64,000 nucleotides of DNA from Kofleriaceae bacterium (GTDB lineage Bacteria; Myxococcota_A; Polyangia; Haliangiales; Haliangiaceae), in the NCBI GenBank assembly GCA_020633495.1, contig JACKDR010000013.1:62001-126000 (forward strand), given 5' to 3'. Made by a program: the position numbers and the translations under genes. This document shows positions 55,475 through 64,000 of this stretch, in pieces (position 1 is the stretch's first letter; each line of letters starts with the position of its first letter). The notes under the pieces were generated by a model, which was not told the DNA's origin, ran no database searches, and saw only the letters and a list, made by a program, of their open reading frames with translations.

Positions 55475-55723
55475 ATGGAGATCGAGAACACCACCATGAC
55501 CGATTCGACCAACGGCCCCGAGGCTGCCCCCACCGCGTCGCGCTACGACGAGCTCGAGCGCATGGTTGCTGCGATGAAGGACGACTTCATCCGCTTCTAC
55601 GTCCAAGGCAACAAGGCCGCGGGCACCCGCGTCCGCGCCGCGATGCAGGACCTCAAGACCTTCGCCCAGACCGTCCGCACCGAGGTGCAGACCATCAAGA
55701 ACGAGGGCAAGAGCGCGTCGTAG
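55475..55723 (+). CDS. Histone H1-like (Hc1-type) DNA-binding protein
   Basis: 82 residues from ATG 55475 (ATG 55496 is an alternative). The core YDELERMVAAMKDDFIRFYV, QGNKAAGTRVRAAMQDLKTF and VRTEVQTIKNEGK has the GNKAAxxRVR and LKxxAxxxRxEV pattern of bacterial histone H1-like proteins of the Chlamydia Hc1/Bacteroidetes type, without a long Lys-rich tail. Expected to bind and bend DNA in the nucleoid. Monocistronic: a strong stem-loop follows 20 bp after the stop. About 200 bp of gene-free sequence upstream should hold its promoter. Confidence 0.82.
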   Translation: MEIENTTMTDSTNGPEAAPTASRYDELERMVAAMKDDFIRFYVQGNKAAGTRVRAAMQDLKTFAQTVRTEVQTIKNEGKSAS

Positions 55724-55743
55724 TCGCGCGTACGCTCTCCAAC

Positions 55744-55769
55744 CCCGCCTGATCGCGTGATCAGGCGGG
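55744..55769 (+). terminator. Stem-loop after histone H1-like gene
   Basis: CCCGCCTGATC and GATCAGGCGGG form a perfect 11-bp stem with loop GCGT, 20 bp after the stop codon. No U-run follows, as is common in very GC-rich genomes. Confidence 0.8.
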
Positions 55770-55868
55770 ATCTGCGTGAGGCCGGCCCCACGCCCAGGGA
55801 AACCTGGGTGAGGTCGGCCATCCCGGCGGCGAAGGGGTGCAAGATTTCTCCCGAGACTGGGGGGAACC

Positions 55869-57841
<1,973 letters not shown>

Positions 57842-57845
<4 letters not shown>

Positions 57846-58810
57846 GGCCGGCGCTGGTCGACTGGATGGCGCGGTTCATGTCCCGCGACCTCGCGCTGAT
57901 CCTGGCGCCGACCTGGTTCACCTTCGTCGGCCTCGCCGGCGTGATCACGCTGCTGCTGATGCTGCGCGCGGCGCGCCGCGCCGGCGTCGATCGCGCGGTC
58001 ATCGCCGGCGCGATCCTGTGGGGCTACCTGGCGGCGGTGGTCGCCGGCATCGTCGTGCCGATGGCGATCGACCTGATCGAGCAGACGCTGCGCACCGGCC
58101 GGCCGCGCCTGCACTGGGCCGGCATGACGTCCTTCTGGGGCTACCTCGCCGGCGGCGTCGCGGTGACGCTGGTGGCGCGTGCCCACCGGATCGCGCCGGC
58201 GCGCCTCGGCGATCTCGCCGCGGCGCCGCTGGGCGTCGCGCTGGCCTGCGCCCGCCTCGGCTGCTTCGTCGCCGGCTGCGACTACGGCAAGGTGTCGTCG
58301 GCGCCGTGGGCGGTGCGGTTCCCGACCGGCAGCCCGGCGTGGCGCGATCACGTCCACGCCGGCCTGGTCCCGGCCGGCCGGGGCGCGTCGCTGCCGGTGC
58401 ACCCGACCCAGCTCTACGAGGCGGGGCTCGGCCTGGTCATCGCGGCGCTGGCGATCGTGGTGGCGCGCACGGCGTGGGCGCGCGCCCGCCACGGCCGGGT
58501 GGTCGTGGTCGCGGTCGTCGCCTACGCGATCGGTCGGCTCGGCATCGAGGAGCTGCGCGGCGACGTCGGCCGTGGCTTCTTCGGGCCGCTGTCGAGCGGT
58601 CAGGTGTTCGCGCTGCTGCTGCTGACCGCGCTAGCCGCGACGTGGGCGTGGCGGCGGCGCCGGGCCGCCACCGCGACGGCCGCGGCGCTCGTCGCCGCCG
58701 CGCTGGTGGTCGCCGCACCCGGCGCGGTGCGCGCCGGGCCCGGTGCCGACGACGGCACCGGCGCCGGGCTGCCGACGCCGACGACGCCGGCGCCGACGGG
58801 CTGGCGGTGA
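57842..58810 (+). CDS. Prolipoprotein diacylglyceryl transferase (Lgt) paralogue
   Basis: 322 residues, GTG 57842 overlapping the upstream stop (GTGA). Lgt-like layout: several membrane helices, ARLGCFVAGCDYGK (the Lgt signature Arg is kept, Asn is replaced by Cys), WAVRFPTG, LPVHPTQLYEAGLGLV and IGRLGIEELRGD. The active-site His segment of Lgt (FHGG) reads MTSFWGYLAGG, so that His is missing. The family transfers diacylglycerol from phosphatidylglycerol to the Cys of lipoproteins; this divergent copy may serve the adjacent Cys-rich protein only, or have another acceptor. The C-terminal 45 residues (TAAALVAAALVVAAPGAVRA and on) resemble a signal peptide and may belong to the next gene. Confidence 0.85.
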
Positions 58811-59453
58811 CGGACCCGCGCGGCGACTACGAGGTCGGCGTCCTCGCCGGCTGGTCGTCGCCGCTCAACCGCCGCAACAACCAGGTGCCGCCGCTGGCCG
58901 GGTTCACGCTGTCGGTGGGCCGGCGGCTGCCGCACGGCGTGTCGAGCTGGCTCGACTTCGACAGCCTCGGCAACGAGGACGCCAGCCACGGCACGCTGCT
59001 GGCGGCGATCCAGTGGCAGCCCGAGGCGCCGCGGCGCTGGAGCTTCGGCGCCCGCCTCGGCATGGGCGCGACCCTGGTCAACTTCGACGAGCCGGCGTTC
59101 CGCGACGTCACGGGCCTGACCGTGCGCGCCGAGGGCACCTTCGAGCTCGCGATCAGCGACAGCTGGCGGCTGTGGGCGCGGCCGCTGTCCCTCGACTGGC
59201 TGACCGCCAACGATCTCGGCGGCCCGATCCTCACCTGGCAGATCCGCGTCGGCGTCGGCTACCAGCACCACCGCGCCGCGCCGCCCGTGGCACCGCCGCC
59301 CCCGACCACGACCGCGCCAGGCGCGCCCTCGCTGGGGCGCCGCCGGCGCCGCCTGACTACCACGGCCGCGCCGCCGGCGAACCACCGCCCTCGCCGGCGC
59401 CGCCCACCGAGGCGCCGCCCACCGAGGCGCCGCTGCCGGACCCGTACCGGTGA
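58807..59453 (+). CDS. Putative outer-membrane beta-barrel protein, one frameshift
   Basis: GTG 58807 overlaps the Lgt-paralogue stop (GTGA). Residues 8-155 are alternating strands: YEVGVLAGWSSPLNRRNNQV, GFTLSVGRRLPHGVSSWLDF, RRWSFGARLGMGATLVNF, FELAISDSWRLWARPLSLDW and LTWQIRVGVGYQHH. It lacks a signal peptide in this frame. Near 59340, in a G-run, the frame changes; the next frame gives APPAPPDYHGRAAGEPPPSP and stops at 59451-59453, overlapping the next GTG. I annotate that corrected end (about 215 aa); uncorrected, the frame runs to 60219 across the next gene. Confidence 0.65.
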
Positions 59454-60166
59454 GCGCGGGACGCTGGCGCGCGATCGCGATCGCGCTGGCCGTGGCGTGC
59501 GCGGTGGTGTGGTGGCGCGGCCGCCGCCCCGCGCCCCGCGCCGACGACCGCGCCGCCGCCGCCCGCAGCGATCACGACGCGGCCGGCCGCGGCCGCGGCG
59601 ACGGCGATCGCGACGGCGTGCGCGCCGGCCGCGCCGACGACGGCGCCGGCGCCGCGCCCGACGACGGCGACGACGGCGACGGCGGCGACGACGGCACGCT
59701 GACGCTGTGGGGCTACCGGGTCCCGGCGTGGGCCGCGTTCGTCCTGCCCCACCCCGGCGAGGATCTGCTTACCTACCGCGATCGCATGCTGCCGGTGGCG
59801 CAGGCCGCGATCGCGCCGCAGCGGGCCCGGGTCCAGCGCGCCCGCGACGCCTTCGTCGCGGCCGCCCACCTCGACGACGCCCAGCGCGCCGAGCTCGACG
59901 CCGCGGTCGACGACGCCGGCGCCATGATCCAGGACCGCGTCATGCAGGGCGTGCTGTCCGGCGACCTCCTGCCCGGCCGCTTCAAGCCGTCGACCGGGGT
60001 CGCGCTCGCCCGCGACGTCCTCGGCACCGTCGACGACGCCAACCAGCGCTTCCTCGCCACCCTGCGCGACGACCAGCGCGCCACCCTCGCCGAGCACCCC
60101 TTCGACGTCGCCGACTACCTGGTGTTCTCGGTGCGCTGGGAGGACATGCTCGGCGTCCCCGAGTGA
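59450..60166 (+). CDS. Membrane-anchored helical protein (238 aa)
   Basis: GTG 59450 overlaps the corrected stop of the barrel gene. An N-terminal anchor (WRAIAIALAVACAVVWW) is followed by a basic then acidic Gly/Asp linker to about residue 82. The periplasmic domain begins LTLWGYRVPAWAAFVLPHPG and continues with long helices (IAPQRARVQRARDAFVAAAH, LDDAQRAELDAAVDDAGAMI, TVDDANQRFLATLRDDQRAT). The helical pattern recalls small periplasmic chaperone-like proteins of the Spy type in shape only. Last gene of the coupled unit that starts with the Cys-rich lipoprotein. Confidence 0.72.
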   Translation: MSAGRWRAIAIALAVACAVVWWRGRRPAPRADDRAAAARSDHDAAGRGRGDGDRDGVRAGRADDGAGAAPDDGDDGDGGDDGTLTLWGYRVPAWAAFVLPHPGEDLLTYRDRMLPVAQAAIAPQRARVQRARDAFVAAAHLDDAQRAELDAAVDDAGAMIQDRVMQGVLSGDLLPGRFKPSTGVALARDVLGTVDDANQRFLATLRDDQRATLAEHPFDVADYLVFSVRWEDMLGVPE

Positions 60167-60188
60167 CACCGCGAGGTGCGGGCGAATC

Positions 60189-60228
60189 CGTGACGGATCT
60201 GGCAGGCCCACACCACTAACATCGGGGC
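60189..60228 (+). promoter_or_regulatory. Shared upstream element, copy 1
   Basis: CGTGACGGATCTGG (60189-60202), then GGCCCACACCAC, lies 26 bp before GTG 60229. The same 14 bp with a similar follow-on occurs 25 bp before ATG 61224. Probably a promoter or operator controlling both genes; it might be the target of the adjacent ECF sigma factor. Confidence 0.6.
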
Positions 60229-61173
60229 GTGCACGCCCACCTCCCACTGGCTTGCGGCCTGACCGTCGTGGTCGCGGCGGCGACGGCCAGCGCCGATCCG
60301 CTGCGGTGGTCGGGGCCCGAGGGCTGCGGCGACGACGTCGACCTCGCCGGCCGCGTCGCGGAGCAGCGGGGGGCGCCCCTCGGCGACGACGCCGACGTCG
60401 CGGCCGAGGTCGAGGTCGAGCGACGCGACGACGGCACCTTCACCGCGACGCTGACGATCAGCGTCGCAGGTGTCACGGCGACGAGGGCCCTGCACGCCCG
60501 CGACTGCGTCGCGCTGGCGGAGGCGGCGGCGCTGGTCATCGCGATGGCCGCCCCGGTCGCCGCGGCGAGCACCGAACCGCGCCCCGTGCCGACACCGGTC
60601 GTGTCGCAGGCTCCGACTCCGGCGGTCGCGACCGAGGCGCCCCCGCCGCCGGAGGTGCACGGCGCCCACCCCCCGCCCGAGCTGCGGTTGCGCGTCGCCT
60701 CGCACGTCGGCACCGGCCCCGCGCCAGGCGCCAACCTCGGCGGCCTGATCGCCGTGGCGGTGGCGTGGCGACCGTTCGTCGTCGAGCTGGGCGCCGAAGG
60801 CACCGCCGAGGCCCGCACCACGATCCCCGACGCCTCCGGCGCCGGCGCTGACGTGGGCCTGTGGGCGGGGCGGATCGTCGGGTGCGCAGAGCGCGGCTCG
60901 ATGGCGGGGTGCGCCGGCGTGGCGGCCGGCCGGCTGCGCGGCACCGGCGTCGGCGTCGGCGCCGCCCGAGCCGCGAGCCTGCCGTGGTGGGCGGCGAGTG
61001 GCGCCGCGCGCTGGCGTCGTCCCTTGACCACGGGCATCCTGCTCGCGGTGGAGCTCGAGGGCCAGGTGGCGCTGCAGCGGCCCCGGTTCACGCTCGACGA
61101 CGGCACGCTGCTGTTCGAGCCCGCCGCCGTGGCGATCCGGCTCGCGGTCGGCCTCGAGGTGCCGCTGCGATGA
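60229..61173 (+). CDS. Putative outer-membrane beta-barrel protein with periplasmic N-terminal domain (314 aa)
   Basis: GTG 60229. Signal peptide LPLACGLTVVVAAATASA. About 22-110 is a small domain with one Cys pair (GPEGCGDDVDLAGRVAEQRG, RALHARDCVALAEAAALV). After a Pro/Thr linker, about 145-314 are strands ending EPAAVAIRLAVGLEVPL, as in barrel proteins (LRLRVASHVGTGPAPGANLG, VAVAWRPFVVELGAEG). Proteins of this layout commonly sit next to ECF sigma genes in myxobacteria as I recall. Its stop overlaps a possible alternative start of the sigma gene (61170). Confidence 0.75.
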   Translation: MHAHLPLACGLTVVVAAATASADPLRWSGPEGCGDDVDLAGRVAEQRGAPLGDDADVAAEVEVERRDDGTFTATLTISVAGVTATRALHARDCVALAEAAALVIAMAAPVAAASTEPRPVPTPVVSQAPTPAVATEAPPPPEVHGAHPPPELRLRVASHVGTGPAPGANLGGLIAVAVAWRPFVVELGAEGTAEARTTIPDASGAGADVGLWAGRIVGCAERGSMAGCAGVAAGRLRGTGVGVGAARAASLPWWAASGAARWRRPLTTGILLAVELEGQVALQRPRFTLDDGTLLFEPAAVAIRLAVGLEVPLR

Positions 61174-61184
61174 TGGGCGCCGAG

Positions 61185-61223
61185 CGTGACGGATCTGGGG
61201 CCGGCCCACCACCCACTCCCTCG
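61185..61223 (+). promoter_or_regulatory. Shared upstream element, copy 2
   Basis: CGTGACGGATCTGG (61185-61198), then GGCCCACCACC, 25 bp before ATG 61224; matches copy 1 at 60189. If the sigma gene starts at the earlier ATG 61170 or 61173 the element would be inside coding sequence, so its conservation supports the 61224 start. Confidence 0.58.
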
Positions 61224-61799
61224 ATGCAGCCCCAGCTCGCACCGCCTGACGCCACCGCCGGGCCGCCGCCTGCCACCTCACCCGGGCTGTCGCTCGAGCA
61301 GATCTACGATCACCACGCCGCCACGGTGTGGCGCACGCTGCGCGCGCTCGGCGTCGACGCCGGCCGGCTCGACGACGCGATGCAGGACGTGTTCCTCGTC
61401 GTCCACCGACGACTCGCCGAGTTCGAGCAGCGGTCGTCGATCACGACGTGGCTATATGGCATCGCGCGCAGGGTCGCCGCCGATCACCGGCGCCGCCGGA
61501 CCGCCGAGCGCCGCCTCGCGGGCGACGCCCCGCTCGATCGGGAGATCTCGCCCGGCGAGTCTCCCCTCGACGCCGCCCAGCGGCGGGAGGCGGCGGCGCT
61601 GCTGCTGGAGCTGCTCGACGAGCTCGACGACGACAAGCGCGAGGTCTTCGCGCTGATGGAGATCGAGCAGCTGGCGGCACCGGTGGTGGCCGAGCTGCTC
61701 GGCATCCCGCTCAACACCGTGTACTCGCGGCTGCGCCTGGCGCGCCAGCGCTTCGAGGCCGCGGTCGCGCGCCGCCGCCACGCAGAGGAGATCCCGTGA
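61224..61799 (+). CDS. ECF-type RNA polymerase sigma factor
   Basis: 191 residues from ATG 61224. Region 2: IYDHHAATVWRTLRALGVDA, DAMQDVFLVVHRRLAEFE, SITTWLYGIARRVAADHRRR (core and -10 binding). Region 4: LLDELDDDKREVFALMEIEQ, VAELLGIPLNTVYSRLRLAR (helix-turn-helix for -35). Length is usual for ECF. Upstream in-frame ATGs at 61170/61173 would add a Pro/Gly-rich stretch overlapping the shared element; 61224 is preferred. The stop overlaps the start of a membrane protein that may be its regulator. Confidence 0.92.
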   Translation: MQPQLAPPDATAGPPPATSPGLSLEQIYDHHAATVWRTLRALGVDAGRLDDAMQDVFLVVHRRLAEFEQRSSITTWLYGIARRVAADHRRRRTAERRLAGDAPLDREISPGESPLDAAQRREAAALLLELLDELDDDKREVFALMEIEQLAAPVVAELLGIPLNTVYSRLRLARQRFEAAVARRRHAEEIP

Positions 61800-62623
61800 T
61801 GGAAGCCATCGAGGTCCCGGAGCTGTCCGCACGCGCACGCGACCTGCTGGTCCAGGGCCGGGCGGGGTTGATCCCGAGCGCCGGAGAGACCGCACGGCTA
61901 CGCGAGCTAGTGGTCGCGGCAGCGGCCGCCGGCGCCGTCACGTTGCCGCCGCGACCCGGCGCGGCGACGGCGGCGGCATCGGGATCGGCCGCGGCGCGGC
62001 TGGTGCTCGCCGGAGTGGTCGGGGTCGCGATGGTCGTGGTCGCGATCGTGCTCGCCCGCGAACGGGCGGCGAGCGACGACGCCGCGCGGGTCGTGACGCC
62101 GCCATCGGCCGAGCCGGCGACCGTCCCGACGCCCGAAGCTCCCTCGACGACGGCGCCTGCGGTCGCGCCTGTCATCGCGTCCGCGATCCCCGAGGCGCCT
62201 GTGGCGTCGACCGCACCTGCCACGGCGCCGGGCCGCGCCCCCGCGCCCAGGTCGCACCCCCGGAGCGCGGCTCGATCGGCACCATCGGTCGCCCCGACGG
62301 CGGAGGTGCCACCACCGGCCTCCGACGACGATCCACTACGCCGCGAGCTGGCGCTGCTGCGCACCGCGCGCGCCGCCCTCGCGGACGACCGCCCCGACGA
62401 CGCCGTCGCCGTCATCGACACCTACCGGCGCGACTTTCCGGACGGCCAGCTCGCCGAAGAGGCGTTCGCGCTGGAGGTCGAGGCGCTGTGCGGCCTCGGT
62501 CGCACCGACGACGCCGACGACGCGCTGACCGCGCTGACCCGCCGCTGGCCGGCGTCGCCCCACCGCGCCCGCGCCGCCCGCGCGTGCGACCACCTCGCCC
62601 CGGAGGCCCCCGATGCGCCCTGA
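61799..62623 (+). CDS. Membrane protein with TPR-like periplasmic domain, putative sigma regulator (274 aa)
   Basis: ATG 61799 overlaps the sigma stop (TGATG); GTG 61796 is an alternative; GAGGAG precedes both. About 50 cytoplasmic residues (SARARDLLVQGRAGLIPSAG) precede a membrane helix (ARLVLAGVVGVAMVVVAIVL). A long Pro/Ala/Thr linker leads to a C-terminal TPR-like domain (LRRELALLRTARAALADDRP, AVIDTYRRDFPDGQLAEEAF, ALTRRWPASPHRARAARACD). No zinc anti-sigma motif is seen. Position directly after the sigma gene suggests a regulator or signal transducer; inference. Confidence 0.8.
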   Translation: MEAIEVPELSARARDLLVQGRAGLIPSAGETARLRELVVAAAAAGAVTLPPRPGAATAAASGSAAARLVLAGVVGVAMVVVAIVLARERAASDDAARVVTPPSAEPATVPTPEAPSTTAPAVAPVIASAIPEAPVASTAPATAPGRAPAPRSHPRSAARSAPSVAPTAEVPPPASDDDPLRRELALLRTARAALADDRPDDAVAVIDTYRRDFPDGQLAEEAFALEVEALCGLGRTDDADDALTALTRRWPASPHRARAARACDHLAPEAPDAP

Positions 62624-63965
62624 TCGCCACCGCTTGCTCCACGGTCCCGTTGCCGTCACCGCCGCGATCGGCCTCGCCGCTCTGGCCGGCTGCGCCGGCG
62701 AGACCGCGTCGATCGGGGCCGCCTTCGTCCCGGTCCTCGATCAGCCGCCGGAGCCGATCCACGCCCTCGACGTGCTGTTCGTGATCGACGACTCGGCCTC
62801 GATGCAGGACCAGCAAGACGCGCTGATCGCGAGCGCCCAGCAGGCCCTGTTCGATCAGCTCGCCACCCAGACCGACGGCCTCCCCGACCTCCGGGTCGGC
62901 GTGATCTCGACGACCGTGTCGCTCGACGTCGACGGGCTCACCTGCACCGATGATGCGCCGGATGGCCAGCTGCGCCACACGCCGCGCGTCGAGGGCTGCG
63001 CGGCGCCGCGCGATCCGTGGATCGAGGACATCGACGACGGCGCCGGCGGCCGCATCCGTAACTACGACGGCACGCTCGGCGACGCCTTCGGGTGCATCGC
63101 CGCCCTCGGCACCAGCGGCTGCGGCTTCGAGCATCCGCTCGAGGCCATGCGCCGCGCCCTCGACGGTTCGCAGCCCGGCAACGCCGGGTTCCTGCGCGAC
63201 GACGCCCTGTTGCTGGTCGTGATCCTGTCCGACGAGGACGACTGCTCGGCGTTCGATCCGGCCGTCTTCAGCCCGACGGACGCCAGCATCGACAGCCCGC
63301 TCGGCCCGCTGCACAGCTTCCGCTGCTTCGAGTTCGGGGTCGTTTGCGACGACGACGACCCGCGCACCCCGGGCGGCAAAGACGGATGCGTGCCCCGCGA
63401 GGACAGCCCGTTCCTGTCGCCGGTCGCCGGCTACGTCGAATTCCTGCGCGGCCTCAAGGCCGATCCGTCGATGGTGATGGTCGCGGGCATCTTCGGCGAC
63501 GCCGGCCCGATCGAGGTCATGCCCGATCCGACACGGGCCCCCGAGGTCACGCTGGCCAGCCTGTGCCCGGGTGGCGCCGACGCCTACCCCGCCGTCCGCC
63601 TCGACGCCTTCGCCGAGGCGTTCCCCTGCCGCTACGTGCTCGCGCCGATCTGCGACGCTGACATGGCGGCGCACCTGGTGCGGATCGCCAGCACCACGGC
63701 CGGCGTGCTGGCCGCGCGCGCCTGCCTGCTCGGCGACCTGCCGGCATCCCCCTCCTGCCGCGCCTCCGCCGAGATCCCCGGGGGAGCCCGGCGTGGCCTC
63801 GCGGTCTGCGCCCACGCCGGCGACGCCGGGTGCGTGACGATCGCGGCCGACGAGGCGCGGTGCGGCTACACGCCGTCGCGCCTGGCCGCCGACGCACCGG
63901 CCGGCCTGCTGCGCGCCGACGAGCACCTCGTCGTCGAGTGCGCGCTCGACGACCGCGCGCCCTGA
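62613..63965 (+). CDS. VWA-domain lipoprotein (450 aa)
   Basis: ATG 62613 overlaps the previous gene by 11 bp. Signal with lipobox AIGLAALAGC (Cys about 27). The von Willebrand A fold starts HALDVLFVIDDSASMQDQQD, with the DxSxS metal site, and continues RVGVISTTVSLDVDG, LLLVVILSDEDDCSAFDP and SMVMVAGIFGDAGPI. Many Cys residues (GCIAALGTSGCGFEHP, FRCFEFGVVCDDDDP, CVPREDSPF) indicate disulfides. Such lipoproteins are abundant in myxobacteria and probably bind proteins or surfaces; the partner is unknown. Last gene of the sigma-factor unit. Confidence 0.9.
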   Translation: MRPDRHRLLHGPVAVTAAIGLAALAGCAGETASIGAAFVPVLDQPPEPIHALDVLFVIDDSASMQDQQDALIASAQQALFDQLATQTDGLPDLRVGVISTTVSLDVDGLTCTDDAPDGQLRHTPRVEGCAAPRDPWIEDIDDGAGGRIRNYDGTLGDAFGCIAALGTSGCGFEHPLEAMRRALDGSQPGNAGFLRDDALLLVVILSDEDDCSAFDPAVFSPTDASIDSPLGPLHSFRCFEFGVVCDDDDPRTPGGKDGCVPREDSPFLSPVAGYVEFLRGLKADPSMVMVAGIFGDAGPIEVMPDPTRAPEVTLASLCPGGADAYPAVRLDAFAEAFPCRYVLAPICDADMAAHLVRIASTTAGVLAARACLLGDLPASPSCRASAEIPGGARRGLAVCAHAGDAGCVTIAADEARCGYTPSRLAADAPAGLLRADEHLVVECALDDRAP

Positions 63966-64000
63966 CCAGCGGCCGCGACCGGCGCGCTCAACCGCTCGCG

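Overview
The window looks like chromosomal DNA of a very GC-rich myxobacterium (Myxococcota, probably Polyangia). Base composition is by eye about three quarters G+C. Supporting marks are a secreted protein with a Myxococcus-type Cys-rich repeat, thrombospondin type-3 repeats and a MYXO-CTERM-like tail, a transmembrane Ser/Thr kinase, many large lipoproteins, a VWA lipoprotein beside an ECF sigma factor, a DUF4266-DUF3570 pair and DUF222-HNH proteins. Genes are packed and often coupled by 4-bp overlaps (ATGA, GTGA, TTGA). GTG starts are common.

Layout. 0-6.2 kb (minus): a cyanophycin operon in transcription order (two small unknown genes), iadA, cphB, cphA and a second Mur ligase that runs off the left edge. 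6.3-9.5 kb: RIO-type kinase, acyl-CoA dehydrogenase-like gene, M15-like/SH3 lipoprotein. 9.7-13.1 kb (plus): an acyltransferase-SRPBCC-KAS III fusion overlapping a degenerate KAS III. 13.4-18.8 kb (plus): DUF4266-DUF3570, pyruvate-kinase-like protein, front-end-type desaturase, broken PepSY-like gene. 18.8-25.2 kb: glycerol-1-phosphate dehydrogenase with a TIM-barrel partner, thioredoxin-TPR protein, small coiled-coil and membrane proteins, radical SAM protein. 25.3-27.8 kb: methyltransferase, SDR, membrane proteins. 27.9-34.8 kb (minus): a mukF-mukE-mukB condensin operon. 35-43.8 kb: MYXO-CTERM protein, HNH-RuvA_C protein, an IS21-family element inserted into an IS1182-type remnant with a 5-bp target duplication, zinc-ribbon, DUF1579, DUF2237 and serine hydrolase genes. 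43.9-55.3 kb: Ser/Thr kinase with two extracytoplasmic repeats, EGF-like lipoprotein, a group II intron, methyltransferase, lipase and lipoproteins. 55.5-60.2 kb: histone H1-like protein, then a coupled four-gene unit (Cys-rich repeat lipoprotein, Lgt paralogue, beta-barrel protein, anchored helical protein). 60.2-64 kb: beta-barrel protein, ECF sigma factor, membrane TPR protein, VWA lipoprotein.

How genes work together. IadA, CphB and CphA form a complete make-and-recycle set for the nitrogen polymer cyanophycin. MukF, MukE and MukB form an SMC condensin. The KAS III fusion and its degenerate partner suggest one condensing enzyme that loads its product onto a lipid. The Cys-rich lipoprotein/Lgt-paralogue unit is the best candidate for an undescribed envelope system. 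The sigma-factor gene and the beta-barrel gene before it share a 14-bp element at the same distance from their starts, which suggests co-regulation.

Quality caution. At least 17 single-base frame changes split recognisable genes, nearly all in G/C runs or GC repeats. Seven are in mukB and three in the kinase gene. Consensus errors are the simplest explanation, so frameshifted genes here should not be taken as dead without checking.
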